Virus record (IMG/VR): IMGVR_UViG_3300044695_006420
Location: 1-40,449 of that record
Strand: one strand, 5' to 3'
From: a virus
DNA length: 40,449 bases
The notes beneath the pieces were generated by a model. The model searched no databases, was not told the DNA's origin, and saw nothing but the letters and a program-made list of their open reading frames with translations. Numbering within the stretch: position 1 is the stretch's first letter; each line of letters starts with the position of its first letter. The position numbers and the translations under genes are program-made. Of this stretch, positions 20,073 to 28,621 are shown one piece after another.

Positions 20073-21602
20073 TTATTTTTTATTAAACATTGATTTGATT
20101 TGAGATTTGGTAATTTGTTTTATTGATTCATTAACTTCAATCTCAAATTCAGGTTCATATCTTTCAGACCCACTTTCCGCAATCTTTTCTTTAAGGATTC
20201 TAACCAATTCTTTTTGTAACATCTTTATGAACTTAACATACGCAGCGTCTTCTTTTTCAGGATCGTATTTGTATTTACTTTGTGGTGGTCTTGTTGATCT
20301 ACCCAAATAATTTAGTCCTGAAATATTAGTAATACATTTGTGACCGCCACTGTTAGAGTTAATTAAATCCCAAGACGAAACCGTAATTTCATCCAACATT
20401 TTTAATTCACTTTCGTCCAATTGACTAAATGGTTTTTCCATCATCTCTTCTAATTTTCCGAGTGACTTTGATGACATATCAACAGTGTCACCATAAAGAG
20501 CCATAAAATCTTTGAATGTGAACCCAACAGACCCTTCACCAAATTCTTTACCACTTTCAGATACCCATTTAATTGTTGATAGTGGTATTCTTCTGTCTTT
20601 TAATTGTGATTCCCATTTAGATAGTGCCTCGTCTTTTACCTCACCTAAGTTAACACCTTTCAATGCTCTGTCTTTTTTGAATGGGTTACAAGATACTTGA
20701 ACTATACCCATTGGCCAAGCAATTGTTAAGAAGTCAGCATCAGGATAATTTCTAAATGGTGTGTATCTTTCGTATGATCCTGGCTTCATGCTTGATCCAC
20801 CACCATATTGAATGATGATACCATCTTCGTATCTAACGTTAGGGTTTGGTTTCATTGAGGCAACATAATCCTCTTTGTTTTTTTCAAGTTGAGGTATTTT
20901 AGCATATCCCTTTTCTTGGATCTGATCTTTAATGTTAAGAATGATACTTAATAAAGATGGTTTAGCGTTTAACACAATGTCTCTTAAGAAACCTGGCTTG
21001 TTCTTATAAGCTAACAATAATTTGTTAGCAACAAGTCCCATCATTTTTTTATTACTTTTAGCGTCTCGTTCTCTATCTATCTTAAACAAATAACTCATTA
21101 CTTGTTCAGGTGTTAAATCGTATTTTGCAAAATCAGCCGAGTCAACCATAGAGATTGTTTCAATGTCTTCAGGTGTGAAAATTTCTTTAGGTGAGATTGT
21201 TTGTGAGATAGTCTCAACGTTTGATCTTGAAGGTTTGAAGTTTGTTGATGTTCCTTTTTCAACACCAGCTTGTGAGTCGTGGTGATCTGTATGAATAACA
21301 AACATTGGTTTACCGTGTGCAAAATCAACAAGTACCGGCATAATATCACCACTACCATCGGGTTTTTTAACTGAGAACTCTCTATCTCCGTATTGGATTG
21401 GTTCTGCATCAACAACTTTAATTCCGTTTTGTTCCAAGTAGTTTTTCATTGCCAATGCCGTTGTAACACCATCCAAATCTAAGTGGAAATAAATTTTAGC
21501 CATCTTATATCTTTTGGCTAAATCTTTTATATCTCTAATACCACCTTCATTCAAAAGTGATTTAGTTTGTTCTTTAACAATTCTTCTGATTAATTTTTCC
21601 AT
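20073..21602 (-). CDS. Tagged DHH-family phosphoesterase
   Basis: A 509-aa protein that begins MEKLIRRIVKEQTKSLLNEG (VKE, LNE); the ATG at 21602 is chosen for the tag and the TATTTAT box 4 nt upstream. The DHH fold is clear: DLDG motif (42-45, in IYFHLDLDGVTTALAMKNYL), an Asp in VLVDFAHG and the DHH signature (HTDHHDS, about 104-110). A long middle and C-terminal region (to residue 509) includes a GGGSS loop and a Lys/Glu-rich end. DHH enzymes (RecJ, nano-RNase, cyclic-dinucleotide hydrolases) need Mn2+, and the exact substrate is unclear. The tag suggests delivery with the phage DNA. Confidence 0.8.
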   Translation of the reverse strand: MEKLIRRIVKEQTKSLLNEGGIRDIKDLAKRYKMAKIYFHLDLDGVTTALAMKNYLEQNGIKVVDAEPIQYGDREFSVKKPDGSGDIMPVLVDFAHGKPMFVIHTDHHDSQAGVEKGTSTNFKPSRSNVETISQTISPKEIFTPEDIETISMVDSADFAKYDLTPEQVMSYLFKIDRERDAKSNKKMMGLVANKLLLAYKNKPGFLRDIVLNAKPSLLSIILNIKDQIQEKGYAKIPQLEKNKEDYVASMKPNPNVRYEDGIIIQYGGGSSMKPGSYERYTPFRNYPDADFLTIAWPMGIVQVSCNPFKKDRALKGVNLGEVKDEALSKWESQLKDRRIPLSTIKWVSESGKEFGEGSVGFTFKDFMALYGDTVDMSSKSLGKLEEMMEKPFSQLDESELKMLDEITVSSWDLINSNSGGHKCITNISGLNYLGRSTRPPQSKYKYDPEKEDAAYVKFIKMLQKELVRILKEKIAESGSERYEPEFEIEVNESIKQITKSQIKSMFNKK

Positions 21603-21606
21603 AATT

Positions 21607-21613
21607 ATAAATA
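21607..21613 (-). promoter_or_regulatory. TATTTAT promoter-like box
   Basis: AATATTTATA on the minus strand, 4 nt before the ATG at 21602. Confidence 0.45.
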
Positions 21614-21624
21614 TTAACATAAAT

Positions 21625-21650
21625 AAAAAACCCCACCAGTAAAGTGAGGT
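21625..21650 (-). terminator. Intrinsic terminator
   Basis: ACCTCAC/GTGGGGT stem (one mismatch) with T6 on the minus strand, after the YceI gene. Confidence 0.75.
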
Positions 21651-21679
21651 TTTTGTTTTTATAATATTGTGTGAATATA

Positions 21680-22201
21680 TTACGCTTCTTGTTCTACAGT
21701 TTGTTCAACCGTTTCTGACATTTGAATATCCAAAGTTAAAGTCACTTTTTCACTTACCAATACACCACCTGTTTCTAATGGTGCATTCCATGTAAGACCG
21801 AAATCATTTCTATTGATTGTACCTGTGATTTCCCATCCGTGTTTTGTATTTCCCCAAGGATCAACACTCATACCGTTATACTCAGTGTTAAGTTTGATTT
21901 CTTTGGTGATTCCTTTGATTGTAACACTACCTGTAACTGTTTTCATATCTTCAGTCATCTTACCTGCGAAAGCGATTGTAGGGTTCTCCTCTACGTTAAA
22001 GAACTCCGCCGACTTAAGGTGATTGTCTCTGTCAACATTCCCTGTGTTAATGGAGTTAGTGTTAACAGAAACGAATACACTACCGTCTTCATTTACACTA
22101 CCACCAAAGGTTGTGAAATTACCTTTAACCGTAGAAATCATTAGGTGTTTTACTTTAAACCCAACTTCTGAGTGTGCTGAATCGATTACTAATTTTTTCA
22201 T
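21680..22201 (-). CDS. YceI-family protein
   Basis: A 173-aa protein, about the length of the YceI family (a lipocalin-like beta barrel that binds polyisoprenoid-type lipids). Diagnostic segments are IDSAHSEVGFKVKHLMISTV at the start, KGNFTTFGGSV, NHLKSAEFFNVEENPTIAFA, GSVTIKGITKEIKL and the C-terminal DFGLTWNAPLETGGVLVSEK. There is no signal peptide, so it would be cytoplasmic. It is an unusual cargo for a phage, perhaps a metabolic or stress gene taken from the host. It is a single-gene unit with terminators on both sides. Confidence 0.85.
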   Translation of the reverse strand: MKKLVIDSAHSEVGFKVKHLMISTVKGNFTTFGGSVNEDGSVFVSVNTNSINTGNVDRDNHLKSAEFFNVEENPTIAFAGKMTEDMKTVTGSVTIKGITKEIKLNTEYNGMSVDPWGNTKHGWEITGTINRNDFGLTWNAPLETGGVLVSEKVTLTLDIQMSETVEQTVEQEA

Positions 22202-22287
22202 TTTAATTTAATTTTTGTTTATTTTCTAATAAAAATATAGTTTTTTAATTTCGACTTGTAAACGAATAATTTCTTGATCTATGATAA

Positions 22288-22314
22288 GAAAAAACCCCAC
22301 CTTGTGAGTGGGGT
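22288..22314 (-). terminator. Intrinsic terminator
   Basis: Perfect ACCCCAC/GTGGGGT stem with a 7-nt loop, then T6. It follows the tiny gene at 22320-22409. Confidence 0.9.
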
Positions 22315-22319
22315 TCATT

Positions 22320-22409
22320 TTATTTTTTAGACCATTCAAAATAATCTCTTCTGTCTTTCTTTATCACAAATGATATCATTGTAGTTATCGATAACCAAAG
22401 GTATATCAT
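22320..22409 (-). CDS. Tiny membrane peptide coupled to the T9SS gene
   Basis: A 29-aa peptide, MIYLWLSITTMISFVIKKDR then RDYFEWSKK. It has a hydrophobic N-terminal helix and a basic/aromatic end. Its ATG overlaps the TGA of the T9SS gene (ATGA), and a strong terminator lies 6 bp after its stop, which supports a real gene. No homologue was recognised. Confidence 0.5.
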   Translation of the reverse strand: MIYLWLSITTMISFVIKKDRRDYFEWSKK

Positions 22410-23971
22410 TTCTTAATAATTAATTTTTTAGTTTTTACTTTGTTTACTCTAATATAATAAACACCATTCTCTAAATTACGTAAGTCAATTTCATTATCAT
22501 TCACAGAATCAATTACTCTACCACTTTGATCAATCAACTCTATATATGATTTCTTACTAACATAAACTACCTCACTTGCGGGATTTGGGTAGATTCTGAA
22601 GTCATCCGATTTTTCGTTTACCGATGCTAAGTCTCCGAATATTTCTGTTGGAAAACTTGATCCTACAGCCGCTGTCGATCCTTCTTGTAAACGATAATCA
22701 GGCGTCAATCCAAGTGGGACAAATGGTGTTACCCAATTGATGTTTGAGTGTGTTGAAACTGAATCATTTGCGTGTTGTGAGAAATATGTTGATAACACAC
22801 CAGGTGTTGTTGTAATACATACAGTCCCAATGTTAAAGTTTGAAAGGATGTTACTGTGGAAATGCATTGTGTCCCCTAAAATATTATCTTCTACAGGTAG
22901 ACCTTCAATGGATAATCCTTTTTCCCATCCAGTAACAATAGTGTTGAAAACAGAAGTTGCGGTATTTCTTCTTAATCTGAAAGCCTTTTCAAATTTTTCA
23001 CCGATTGGTAGGGAAACCGTTCCGTCGCCTTTAGCGCCAATTATCGTGAAGTTAGAAAAAATAGGTGCCGTCAATGGTTGTGCTGCACTACCTTGTGCAT
23101 CGTTATCCGATTCGAAACAATTTGAGTCGCCAGCGGCGTCTGACAAATTTTCATTTCTAATCGACAAACCAAATTGAACCTTACCTCTGTATCCAAAGTC
23201 AGTATCAAAATCATCATCAATTGATGAATAAGCTATTAAGTGTTTGCAATTTACAGTTCCTCCGAACCATTCAAAAGAGTCGTCACCACAGTGACTTACT
23301 TGTACGTAGTCGACCAAAGTTTGATTACCTACCGAACCAAAAGTAATACCATTAATTTCTTTATTAGGTTCAAGTGGAATACCCGCAAACTCAATACGTA
23401 CAAATCTAATTACACCTGAGTCATCATTATCATTTGTTCCTCCGTGTTGTGTAAAATTTGTTGGTGCGAGTCCTTCAATATTTGCAACACCACCAGGTTG
23501 GTTGTTAATCGCTTTACCCAAGATAATAACACCACCCCAATCACCTTCAGTTCTTTCCGCAATTGGTTTGTTAGATGTAAAGACGATTGGATTAAATTGT
23601 TCTCCGTCCGCAACGAGTTTAGAACCTCTTGTAACGATCAAGGTTCCTTGAGTTGCAAAATCACCTCTGATAATTGTTCCTGGTAAAATAGTTAAAGTCG
23701 CTCCGTTCTTAACGTAAACTTTGTTTTGGAGTTTGATTACTCCTGACCAAGTTGTGTTTGTTGTGATGTCTGAATTTACAGTTGTTTGTGTCGTTGGATA
23801 AACTGTGTTTTGTGGATCCCAATTAGACCAACCATATGTCCAATCTGTTGATGGTGTGTTGTCCGTTACAGGAAACGCACCTCTGTAATCTGTTGGTGTC
23901 CAAAATTGGTTTTGAGAGAAAGACATAAATGTCATCAAAACCGAGAAAATTGTTAAGTAAATTTGTTTCAT
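22406..23971 (-). CDS. Secreted protein with T9SS C-terminal sorting domain
   Basis: A 521-aa protein. The ATG at 23971 starts a signal peptide (MKQIYLTIFSVLMTFMSFSQ); the longer frame would put 19 hydrophobic residues before it. The body is a beta-helix-like repeat region (NGATLTILPGTIIRGDFATQ, GDWGGVIILGKAINNQPGGV, FEWFGGTVNCKHLIAYSSID). The end (about 452-521: FRIYPNPASEVVYVS, G(R)VID, LENGVYYIRVN, KKLIIKK) is a type A Por-secretion sorting domain that directs proteins across the outer membrane of Bacteroidota. Similar proteins are common in flavobacterial genomes. Its presence beside phage-type genes is odd and suggests host acquisition. Confidence 0.85.
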   Translation of the reverse strand: MKQIYLTIFSVLMTFMSFSQNQFWTPTDYRGAFPVTDNTPSTDWTYGWSNWDPQNTVYPTTQTTVNSDITTNTTWSGVIKLQNKVYVKNGATLTILPGTIIRGDFATQGTLIVTRGSKLVADGEQFNPIVFTSNKPIAERTEGDWGGVIILGKAINNQPGGVANIEGLAPTNFTQHGGTNDNDDSGVIRFVRIEFAGIPLEPNKEINGITFGSVGNQTLVDYVQVSHCGDDSFEWFGGTVNCKHLIAYSSIDDDFDTDFGYRGKVQFGLSIRNENLSDAAGDSNCFESDNDAQGSAAQPLTAPIFSNFTIIGAKGDGTVSLPIGEKFEKAFRLRRNTATSVFNTIVTGWEKGLSIEGLPVEDNILGDTMHFHSNILSNFNIGTVCITTTPGVLSTYFSQHANDSVSTHSNINWVTPFVPLGLTPDYRLQEGSTAAVGSSFPTEIFGDLASVNEKSDDFRIYPNPASEVVYVSKKSYIELIDQSGRVIDSVNDNEIDLRNLENGVYYIRVNKVKTKKLIIKK

Positions 23972-24080
23972 CTTTTTAATTTTAAATTTTATTCTACCAA
24001 TAGATAGTAGTAAAAAATCTAAAATCACACTAAAAAAAGAACCTTAACAAAATGGTAAATGAGTTAATATTGTGTTAACA

Positions 24081-24743
24081 TTACCGTATAAATTTGGTAT
24101 CGTAGTAAGTTGCAACATAGTCAGCATTTAAAAGTGGGTATTGTGCAATCACTCCATCAACATCTTCGTAATATTCTTCAGTTTCATAATATGGTTCCGC
24201 ATAATGAGCTAAGAAATCATCAATATATGTATTTATTGCCTCATTAACATCAACATTTTCACCATCTTTTGTGGCAGATATTGGGACAACGGTATTGTCA
24301 ATATAATACGACTCTGCATCGTAATGTCTGGTTTTTAACCCAATAGATTCTATTTGGATAATCCATCGTTTGTGTCCAACGAAGGGAGTTCCTGTTGTAA
24401 ATTTGAGTTCTCTAACTGAATCAAAAACTTTTTGTATTTGATTTTTTACCTTTTCGTTAAGATAAAATTTTGGTTGTTCACCCCATAATATGTGAGTATC
24501 TAATCTAATACCAACATAATCTTCAAACTCCATTAAAATATCTAAAAGTTCGTCATCCACTATTGCCCAATAATAAGAAACATCATTTGGATTTTCTATT
24601 TTAAATCCAATAGGATAAGAAGGTTTGAAGTGTTTACTAACAATTTTTTCCCCAACTATAACAGGAATACATTTTAACCCGTGAAGATTAATTTCATTCC
24701 CCGCAAACCTTTTGAATAATTTTAATATTTTTTCTTGATCCAT
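24081..24743 (-). CDS. Hypothetical protein upstream-coupled to lysozyme
   Basis: A 220-aa protein that begins MDQEKILKLFKRFAGNEINL. No tag. It is alpha/beta, with segments such as SYYWAIVDDELLDILMEFED, HKRWIIQIESIGLKTRHYDA and a Tyr/Glu-rich end (YAEPYYETEEYYEDVDGVIA). It overlaps the lysozyme gene by 1 bp and is translated after it. It may act with the lysozyme, but nothing in the sequence shows how. Confidence 0.65.
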   Translation of the reverse strand: MDQEKILKLFKRFAGNEINLHGLKCIPVIVGEKIVSKHFKPSYPIGFKIENPNDVSYYWAIVDDELLDILMEFEDYVGIRLDTHILWGEQPKFYLNEKVKNQIQKVFDSVRELKFTTGTPFVGHKRWIIQIESIGLKTRHYDAESYYIDNTVVPISATKDGENVDVNEAINTYIDDFLAHYAEPYYETEEYYEDVDGVIAQYPLLNADYVATYYDTKFIR

Positions 24744-25645
24744 TACGCAAACATTTGTGCCTCTTTAGCTCTTCTTTTTTCTAACCCAGGAAATTTCTTA
24801 AACATGTGATTACTTGTCTGTGCAATTTGTTCTTTTGCTAATTCAAGATCACCTCGTTTAATCGCCTGTATAAAATCAGCCTTTCTTATACCACGCCCCA
24901 TATTGTACGTCATTGATATTAAAGTATTATACATACCTTGAGTAAGTTTTGGTTTAATACCTTGTTTTTCCCAATCATTCAAAAATTCATTAACAATTCC
25001 TTCCGCAATTTTAATGTCGTCTTTCAATAATGTTTCAGCTTGTTCTTTAGTAATTTTAGTTATGTTTGGAACAATTTTTTCATATGACGGTAGGAATTCA
25101 TAACCTTCATCCTCACCTTCAAATATTGCGTGTCCGTAACCAATAGTATAAGCACCATCACCAAGATCATATGCTCTTAATACAGGTTCTCCCTTATTTA
25201 TTATCGAACCTTCTTCATACTTTAGATGATTGTATAAGTCGTCAGACGATTGTCTTATTCGTGGTTGCTCAAAAACTTGTTTTTCCGTTTCTACTGCTTT
25301 CTGTAGTGTTGGTTCTAATGAGGACTGAATTTGATTTAAACTCAATAAACCTAAAAACGAATACATTACATATCTAATTATTTTCTTTTTAAGTTCAGTC
25401 GGTAATTCTTTAATTTTGTTCTTTAAGATTGTGAGGTATTCTTTGGCATCCTCTTTGGTTTTAACCCAAAGTTTTGATAGATCTAAATCTTTTTTAACGT
25501 CAGTAAAATCCCACTCCATGTCGGGTTCTGTTTTCCCGTCTTCAGTAAGAAGAGATATTTTAAAAACCATCTCTTCCAATATATTTTCACATGTTAGTCG
25601 TGTTTGAATTCTTTGGTATTGATATTCAGTTAAAGATAATTTCAT
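24743..25645 (-). CDS. Tagged GH24 (T4-type) lysozyme with membrane anchor
   Basis: A 300-aa protein that begins MKLSLTEYQYQRIQTRLTCE, an L-T-E tag. A hydrophobic helix follows at about 89-106 (IIRYVMYSFLGLLSLN). The GH24 domain occupies about 137-300: catalytic Glu in LKYEEG (E144/E145), Asp and Thr in YDLGDGAYTIGYGH (D160/D163, T167), and later YNTLISMTYNMGRG and FPGLEKRRAKEAQMF as in phage lysozymes. It cuts peptidoglycan between MurNAc and GlcNAc. A tag plus membrane helix is unlike a plain endolysin and would fit a virion-carried or signal-arrest enzyme (inference). A TATTTAT box lies 4 nt before the ATG. Confidence 0.85.
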   Translation of the reverse strand: MKLSLTEYQYQRIQTRLTCENILEEMVFKISLLTEDGKTEPDMEWDFTDVKKDLDLSKLWVKTKEDAKEYLTILKNKIKELPTELKKKIIRYVMYSFLGLLSLNQIQSSLEPTLQKAVETEKQVFEQPRIRQSSDDLYNHLKYEEGSIINKGEPVLRAYDLGDGAYTIGYGHAIFEGEDEGYEFLPSYEKIVPNITKITKEQAETLLKDDIKIAEGIVNEFLNDWEKQGIKPKLTQGMYNTLISMTYNMGRGIRKADFIQAIKRGDLELAKEQIAQTSNHMFKKFPGLEKRRAKEAQMFA

Positions 25646-25649
25646 ATCA

Positions 25650-25656
25650 ATAAATA
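25650..25656 (-). promoter_or_regulatory. TATTTAT promoter-like box
   Basis: TATATTTATT on the minus strand, 4 nt before the ATG at 25645. Confidence 0.45.
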
Positions 25657-25666
25657 TATGAGAACT

Positions 25667-26011
25667 CTAAACATACTGAACCTTTGATATTACTAAGTCG
25701 TTAATATTGAAGTATTCCAATTCTTCTCTCAATAATTTCTCGTTTTTGTATCGTCTTACTCTATCGTTTTTTGCTCTAGTGGAACTATAATACCATCTCT
25801 CTTTTATAAATGATACTTTTACATCAACCTCGTACACAAAACCTGGACCATAACTTTTTTGATATTTGCGTATGTTTGCTACTTCTATTTTGATGTCACC
25901 TTCGTGCCAATATCTACCCTCAAAAGAAATCGGTTTTTTATTTATAAGTTTTTTAACAAACTTAGTTCCTTCGTCATTTATTACTCTACCTGTTTTATTT
26001 CCGTGAATCAT
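25667..26011 (-). CDS. Hypothetical basic protein
   Basis: A 114-aa protein that begins MIHGNKTGRVINDEGTKFVK. It is basic and beta-rich (KPISFEGRYWHEGDIKIEVA; YEVDVKVSFIKERWYYSS), ending in a helix and strand (LREELEYFNINDLVISKVQY). No tag. It has a canonical promoter of its own, with the ATG 4 nt after the -7 box. No family was recognised. Confidence 0.7.
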   Translation of the reverse strand: MIHGNKTGRVINDEGTKFVKKLINKKPISFEGRYWHEGDIKIEVANIRKYQKSYGPGFVYEVDVKVSFIKERWYYSSTRAKNDRVRRYKNEKLLREELEYFNINDLVISKVQYV

Positions 26012-26015
26012 AAAA

Positions 26016-26045
26016 CAAAGATAATAAAATATCCCTATCTACCAA
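26016..26045 (-). promoter_or_regulatory. Canonical Bacteroidota promoter
   Basis: TTG (26045-26043), 19-nt spacer, TATCTTTG (26023-26016), 4 nt to the ATG at 26011. It lies across the end of the glycosyltransferase gene and suggests leaderless translation. Confidence 0.7.
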
Positions 26046-26994
26046 AGTTTTTTTTAAGATTCTCTAACTTTGCTTTCTTCAATGCGGTATTAATAACTGA
26101 GTTTGTTTGGTGGTTTGTCGTTTTATTAACTTGTGCGTAATTGATTGTTTTTGGTTGTTTGTTTTCAGGTATGTTTCTTGTTCTTTCACTGAATATCGTT
26201 TCTAAAAATTTGTGTTTTTTTTCTTTTAACTCTTTTGCTAAATTAATTTCTTCATTTTGTATCTGAACTATCGATTGAGATAATGTGTTGGTATCTAAAT
26301 TTAAAACCTGATAATCCCCCATTTTCATCTCATCTAATACAACTCCTCCTTTTTTATTTTTACTTATTTTAAAGTAATCCGCTCTCATTTGTGATGCGTA
26401 TCCTGTATCTTTTCTTCTTGTTAAACTTTTATTATGAAGTCGTCGATGAAACAAAACATCCGATGTTAGATTTATTTTCTTGTTAAACTTATATATTCTA
26501 CCCATGAAATCAGAATCCGCAGCAACTTTCCAACCTTCAAATCCATTCATGTTAAGAAATATTTCTTTTTTAATACCAAAGACACCCTCACCATATAGTG
26601 ATCCATCACTACTAAAGTTTCGGTTACCTTTATAATCTTTGAAGTTAAGGAATTTTGGTTTCACGCAATCGTATTTATCTAACGAATTATCAACCTCACT
26701 TAATAGAGTATCTAACATTATATCATCAGAATCGAAGAAAAATAGTTTATCGTATCTTGCTAGTTCGGACAACGTATTTTTTATAATATATGGTCCACCA
26801 TTTTCAGTAAAATAATAAAAGAAGAAATTTTTAGGAAACTCTTGGGTTTTCACATACTCCAAAGTTTTTTCACAACCATCAATACCAAACAGAATTTCAA
26901 ACTCATTATCGTATTTGTTATTTTGAATTGATGTGACTAACTCACCTATAAATTCTACGGAGTCAAATGTTGGTATAATTACCGATAAACTCAT
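26035..26994 (-). CDS. GT2-type glycosyltransferase with KTINY tail
   Basis: A 319-aa protein. The GT-A fold begins SVIIPTFDSVEFIGELVTSI, has EILFGIDGC and the DxD-type metal site in FFFDSDDIML (about 88-96), then WKVAADSDFMGRIYKF and FHRRLHNKSLTRR as in family 2 acceptor regions. The C-terminal 80 residues are charged and end with KTINYAQVNKTTNHQTNSVI and a basic helix. That tail resembles the tail of the next gene (KTINYETVNQ). It overlaps 26991-27926 by 4 bp and ends the four-gene operon. The sugar and acceptor are unknown. Confidence 0.8.
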   Translation of the reverse strand: MSLSVIIPTFDSVEFIGELVTSIQNNKYDNEFEILFGIDGCEKTLEYVKTQEFPKNFFFYYFTENGGPYIIKNTLSELARYDKLFFFDSDDIMLDTLLSEVDNSLDKYDCVKPKFLNFKDYKGNRNFSSDGSLYGEGVFGIKKEIFLNMNGFEGWKVAADSDFMGRIYKFNKKINLTSDVLFHRRLHNKSLTRRKDTGYASQMRADYFKISKNKKGGVVLDEMKMGDYQVLNLDTNTLSQSIVQIQNEEINLAKELKEKKHKFLETIFSERTRNIPENKQPKTINYAQVNKTTNHQTNSVINTALKKAKLENLKKNFGR

Positions 26995-27926
26995 CTTCTT
27001 TTTTTACTTAATATTAATTTGTTAATCATAGATGAGTTTGTTTTCAGTGTTGAGTTTCCTGTTATAGTTTTTGGTTTGATTGATTTGTGAGATGGTGAGT
27101 TATTAAATATTTGATTCACCGTTTCATAATTAATCGTTTTAACCGATTTTTCCATTGTTTTGGTAATTTTAATTGGTGTTTCTCTAACTTTAAAAATATC
27201 CTCCAATTTTTTTTCGGGTTCAGAATACATAACACTCGGTAAAACTATAGTTTTATCAAAAATAGAATTGGTGACTAATGTTTGTAAATGATCTCTTTTT
27301 GATTCAGTATCAAATATAGTATTATTTTGATTTATGTATTTAATATACCCCGAATCATGCCTTACACATAATATTTCTATTTTATTCTCCATACAATATT
27401 TACCAATCCATACGTCAGCCATATTCGGATATATAAAATATTCTATAGGTAACTTAAATAGATCGGTGTGAAAACACATTACACCAGTACCACCAAACTG
27501 AACAATAACATTTTTATTAACCGCATTTAAACAAGTATATCTTTCTGTTGCCGATCTATAATAACTTGCAATAGGAAAAGATGAGAAGTTTCTGCCGTGT
27601 AATGTTATGACTCTTGTATTACCATATTCCTTACATTTGGCAATCATATACTCAACATAGTTTGGGGGGTAAATTAAATCATCGTCAACAGTTAAAAAAT
27701 ACCCGTCAGATTCCATTAATCTGTAAAACTTAAATGCGTCCCCTTTTGAGTTATCACTAAAATATAAATTTATTTTGTTGTGGTATAAAATACTTGGGAT
27801 CTCATCCTCAAAATCATTTAGAACAAGATTAATTTCGTCACATTGATCCATCAATGACTCCAAAGTTTTAACTAAAGAATCTGTCCTTTTATAGGATGCA
27901 ATATTTACAATTCGTCTTTCACTCAT
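26991..27926 (-). CDS. Glycosyltransferase-like protein with KTINY tail
   Basis: A 311-aa protein that begins MSERRIVNIASYKRTDSLVK. GT-A features: SYKRTDSLVKTLESLMDQCD, a strand with INLVLNDFED, and the DxD motif in FLTVDDDLIYPPNYVEYMI (about 79-83). The acceptor half contains GGTGVMCFHTDLFKLP and ADVWIGKYC. The C-terminal tail has KTINYETVNQIFNNSP and a basic end (KLILSKKRR), similar to the neighbouring gene. It overlaps both neighbours by 4 bp. Confidence 0.75.
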   Translation of the reverse strand: MSERRIVNIASYKRTDSLVKTLESLMDQCDEINLVLNDFEDEIPSILYHNKINLYFSDNSKGDAFKFYRLMESDGYFLTVDDDLIYPPNYVEYMIAKCKEYGNTRVITLHGRNFSSFPIASYYRSATERYTCLNAVNKNVIVQFGGTGVMCFHTDLFKLPIEYFIYPNMADVWIGKYCMENKIEILCVRHDSGYIKYINQNNTIFDTESKRDHLQTLVTNSIFDKTIVLPSVMYSEPEKKLEDIFKVRETPIKITKTMEKSVKTINYETVNQIFNNSPSHKSIKPKTITGNSTLKTNSSMINKLILSKKRR

Positions 27927-28621
27927 CTTGTTATTAAATTCACTTTCATCCTTTCGGTTTGATTCATTTTTGATTCGTGGTTACCGTGATAGACCATAGA
28001 TTTTTTGGTGTGATACATTTTATAACCCATCTCATTTAATCTAACACTAATCTGTTGACCAACTCCTGAACTTAAATTTGGGTCGTTATCCCACCTACGT
28101 TCATCAATTGTCTCTATTTGATAACCTAATGTTTCAAAAAATCTTTTCTCAGCAATGAAACACAAATCGTTCCATTGAGTTTGATAATACTCACCAAAGT
28201 CATTTGTTTTGAAGTTTGTCCAATTTCTTCTGGTTACACGATCATCAGTCAAAATACTCAAACATATTTTTTTAGGGTCAGCTATTGATTCATATATTCT
28301 CTTTGTCTCACCAAAAAAATTATCAACCAAATTTATGTCGTCAGGTAAATAAATAAAGTATTTTGATTTTACATTTTTAATATACTTGAAGGTCGCATTA
28401 AATAATTTGTAATATTTTTTCTTACCCATATTGGGTATCATTTCAACTCTTTTAACATTAAAATTTGATAGGTCTGTTTTTTTATCGCTACAATCGTCAA
28501 AAACCACAACAAGTATTTTATTATTACCTTTTTCGCGATCAATGTTAGATAATAGATCTATAAGCATTTGAGGTCTATTATATGTGGAAATGATAACACA
28601 AAAATCAAACTCCTCATTCAT
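27923..28621 (-). CDS. GT2-type glycosyltransferase
   Basis: A 232-aa protein that begins MNEEFDFCVIISTYNRPQML, a typical GT2 start. It has VVFDDCSDKK (nucleotide-sugar strand), a Lys-rich middle (KKYYKLFNATFKYIKNVKSK) and YFIYLPDDINLVDNFF with the DxD-type Asp pair. It ends with ERRWDNDPNLSSGVGQQISV and MYHTKKSMVYHGNHESKMN. It lacks the KTINY tail. It overlaps 28621-29232 by 1 bp and 26991-27926 by 4 bp. Confidence 0.75.
   Translation of the reverse strand: MNEEFDFCVIISTYNRPQMLIDLLSNIDREKGNNKILVVVFDDCSDKKTDLSNFNVKRVEMIPNMGKKKYYKLFNATFKYIKNVKSKYFIYLPDDINLVDNFFGETKRIYESIADPKKICLSILTDDRVTRRNWTNFKTNDFGEYYQTQWNDLCFIAEKRFFETLGYQIETIDERRWDNDPNLSSGVGQQISVRLNEMGYKMYHTKKSMVYHGNHESKMNQTERMKVNLITR

Noticed and set aside
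22737-23177. 146-codon plus-strand frame inside the T9SS gene
   Set aside because: It is antisense to a strong coding frame with a signal peptide and sorting domain, and has no promoter.
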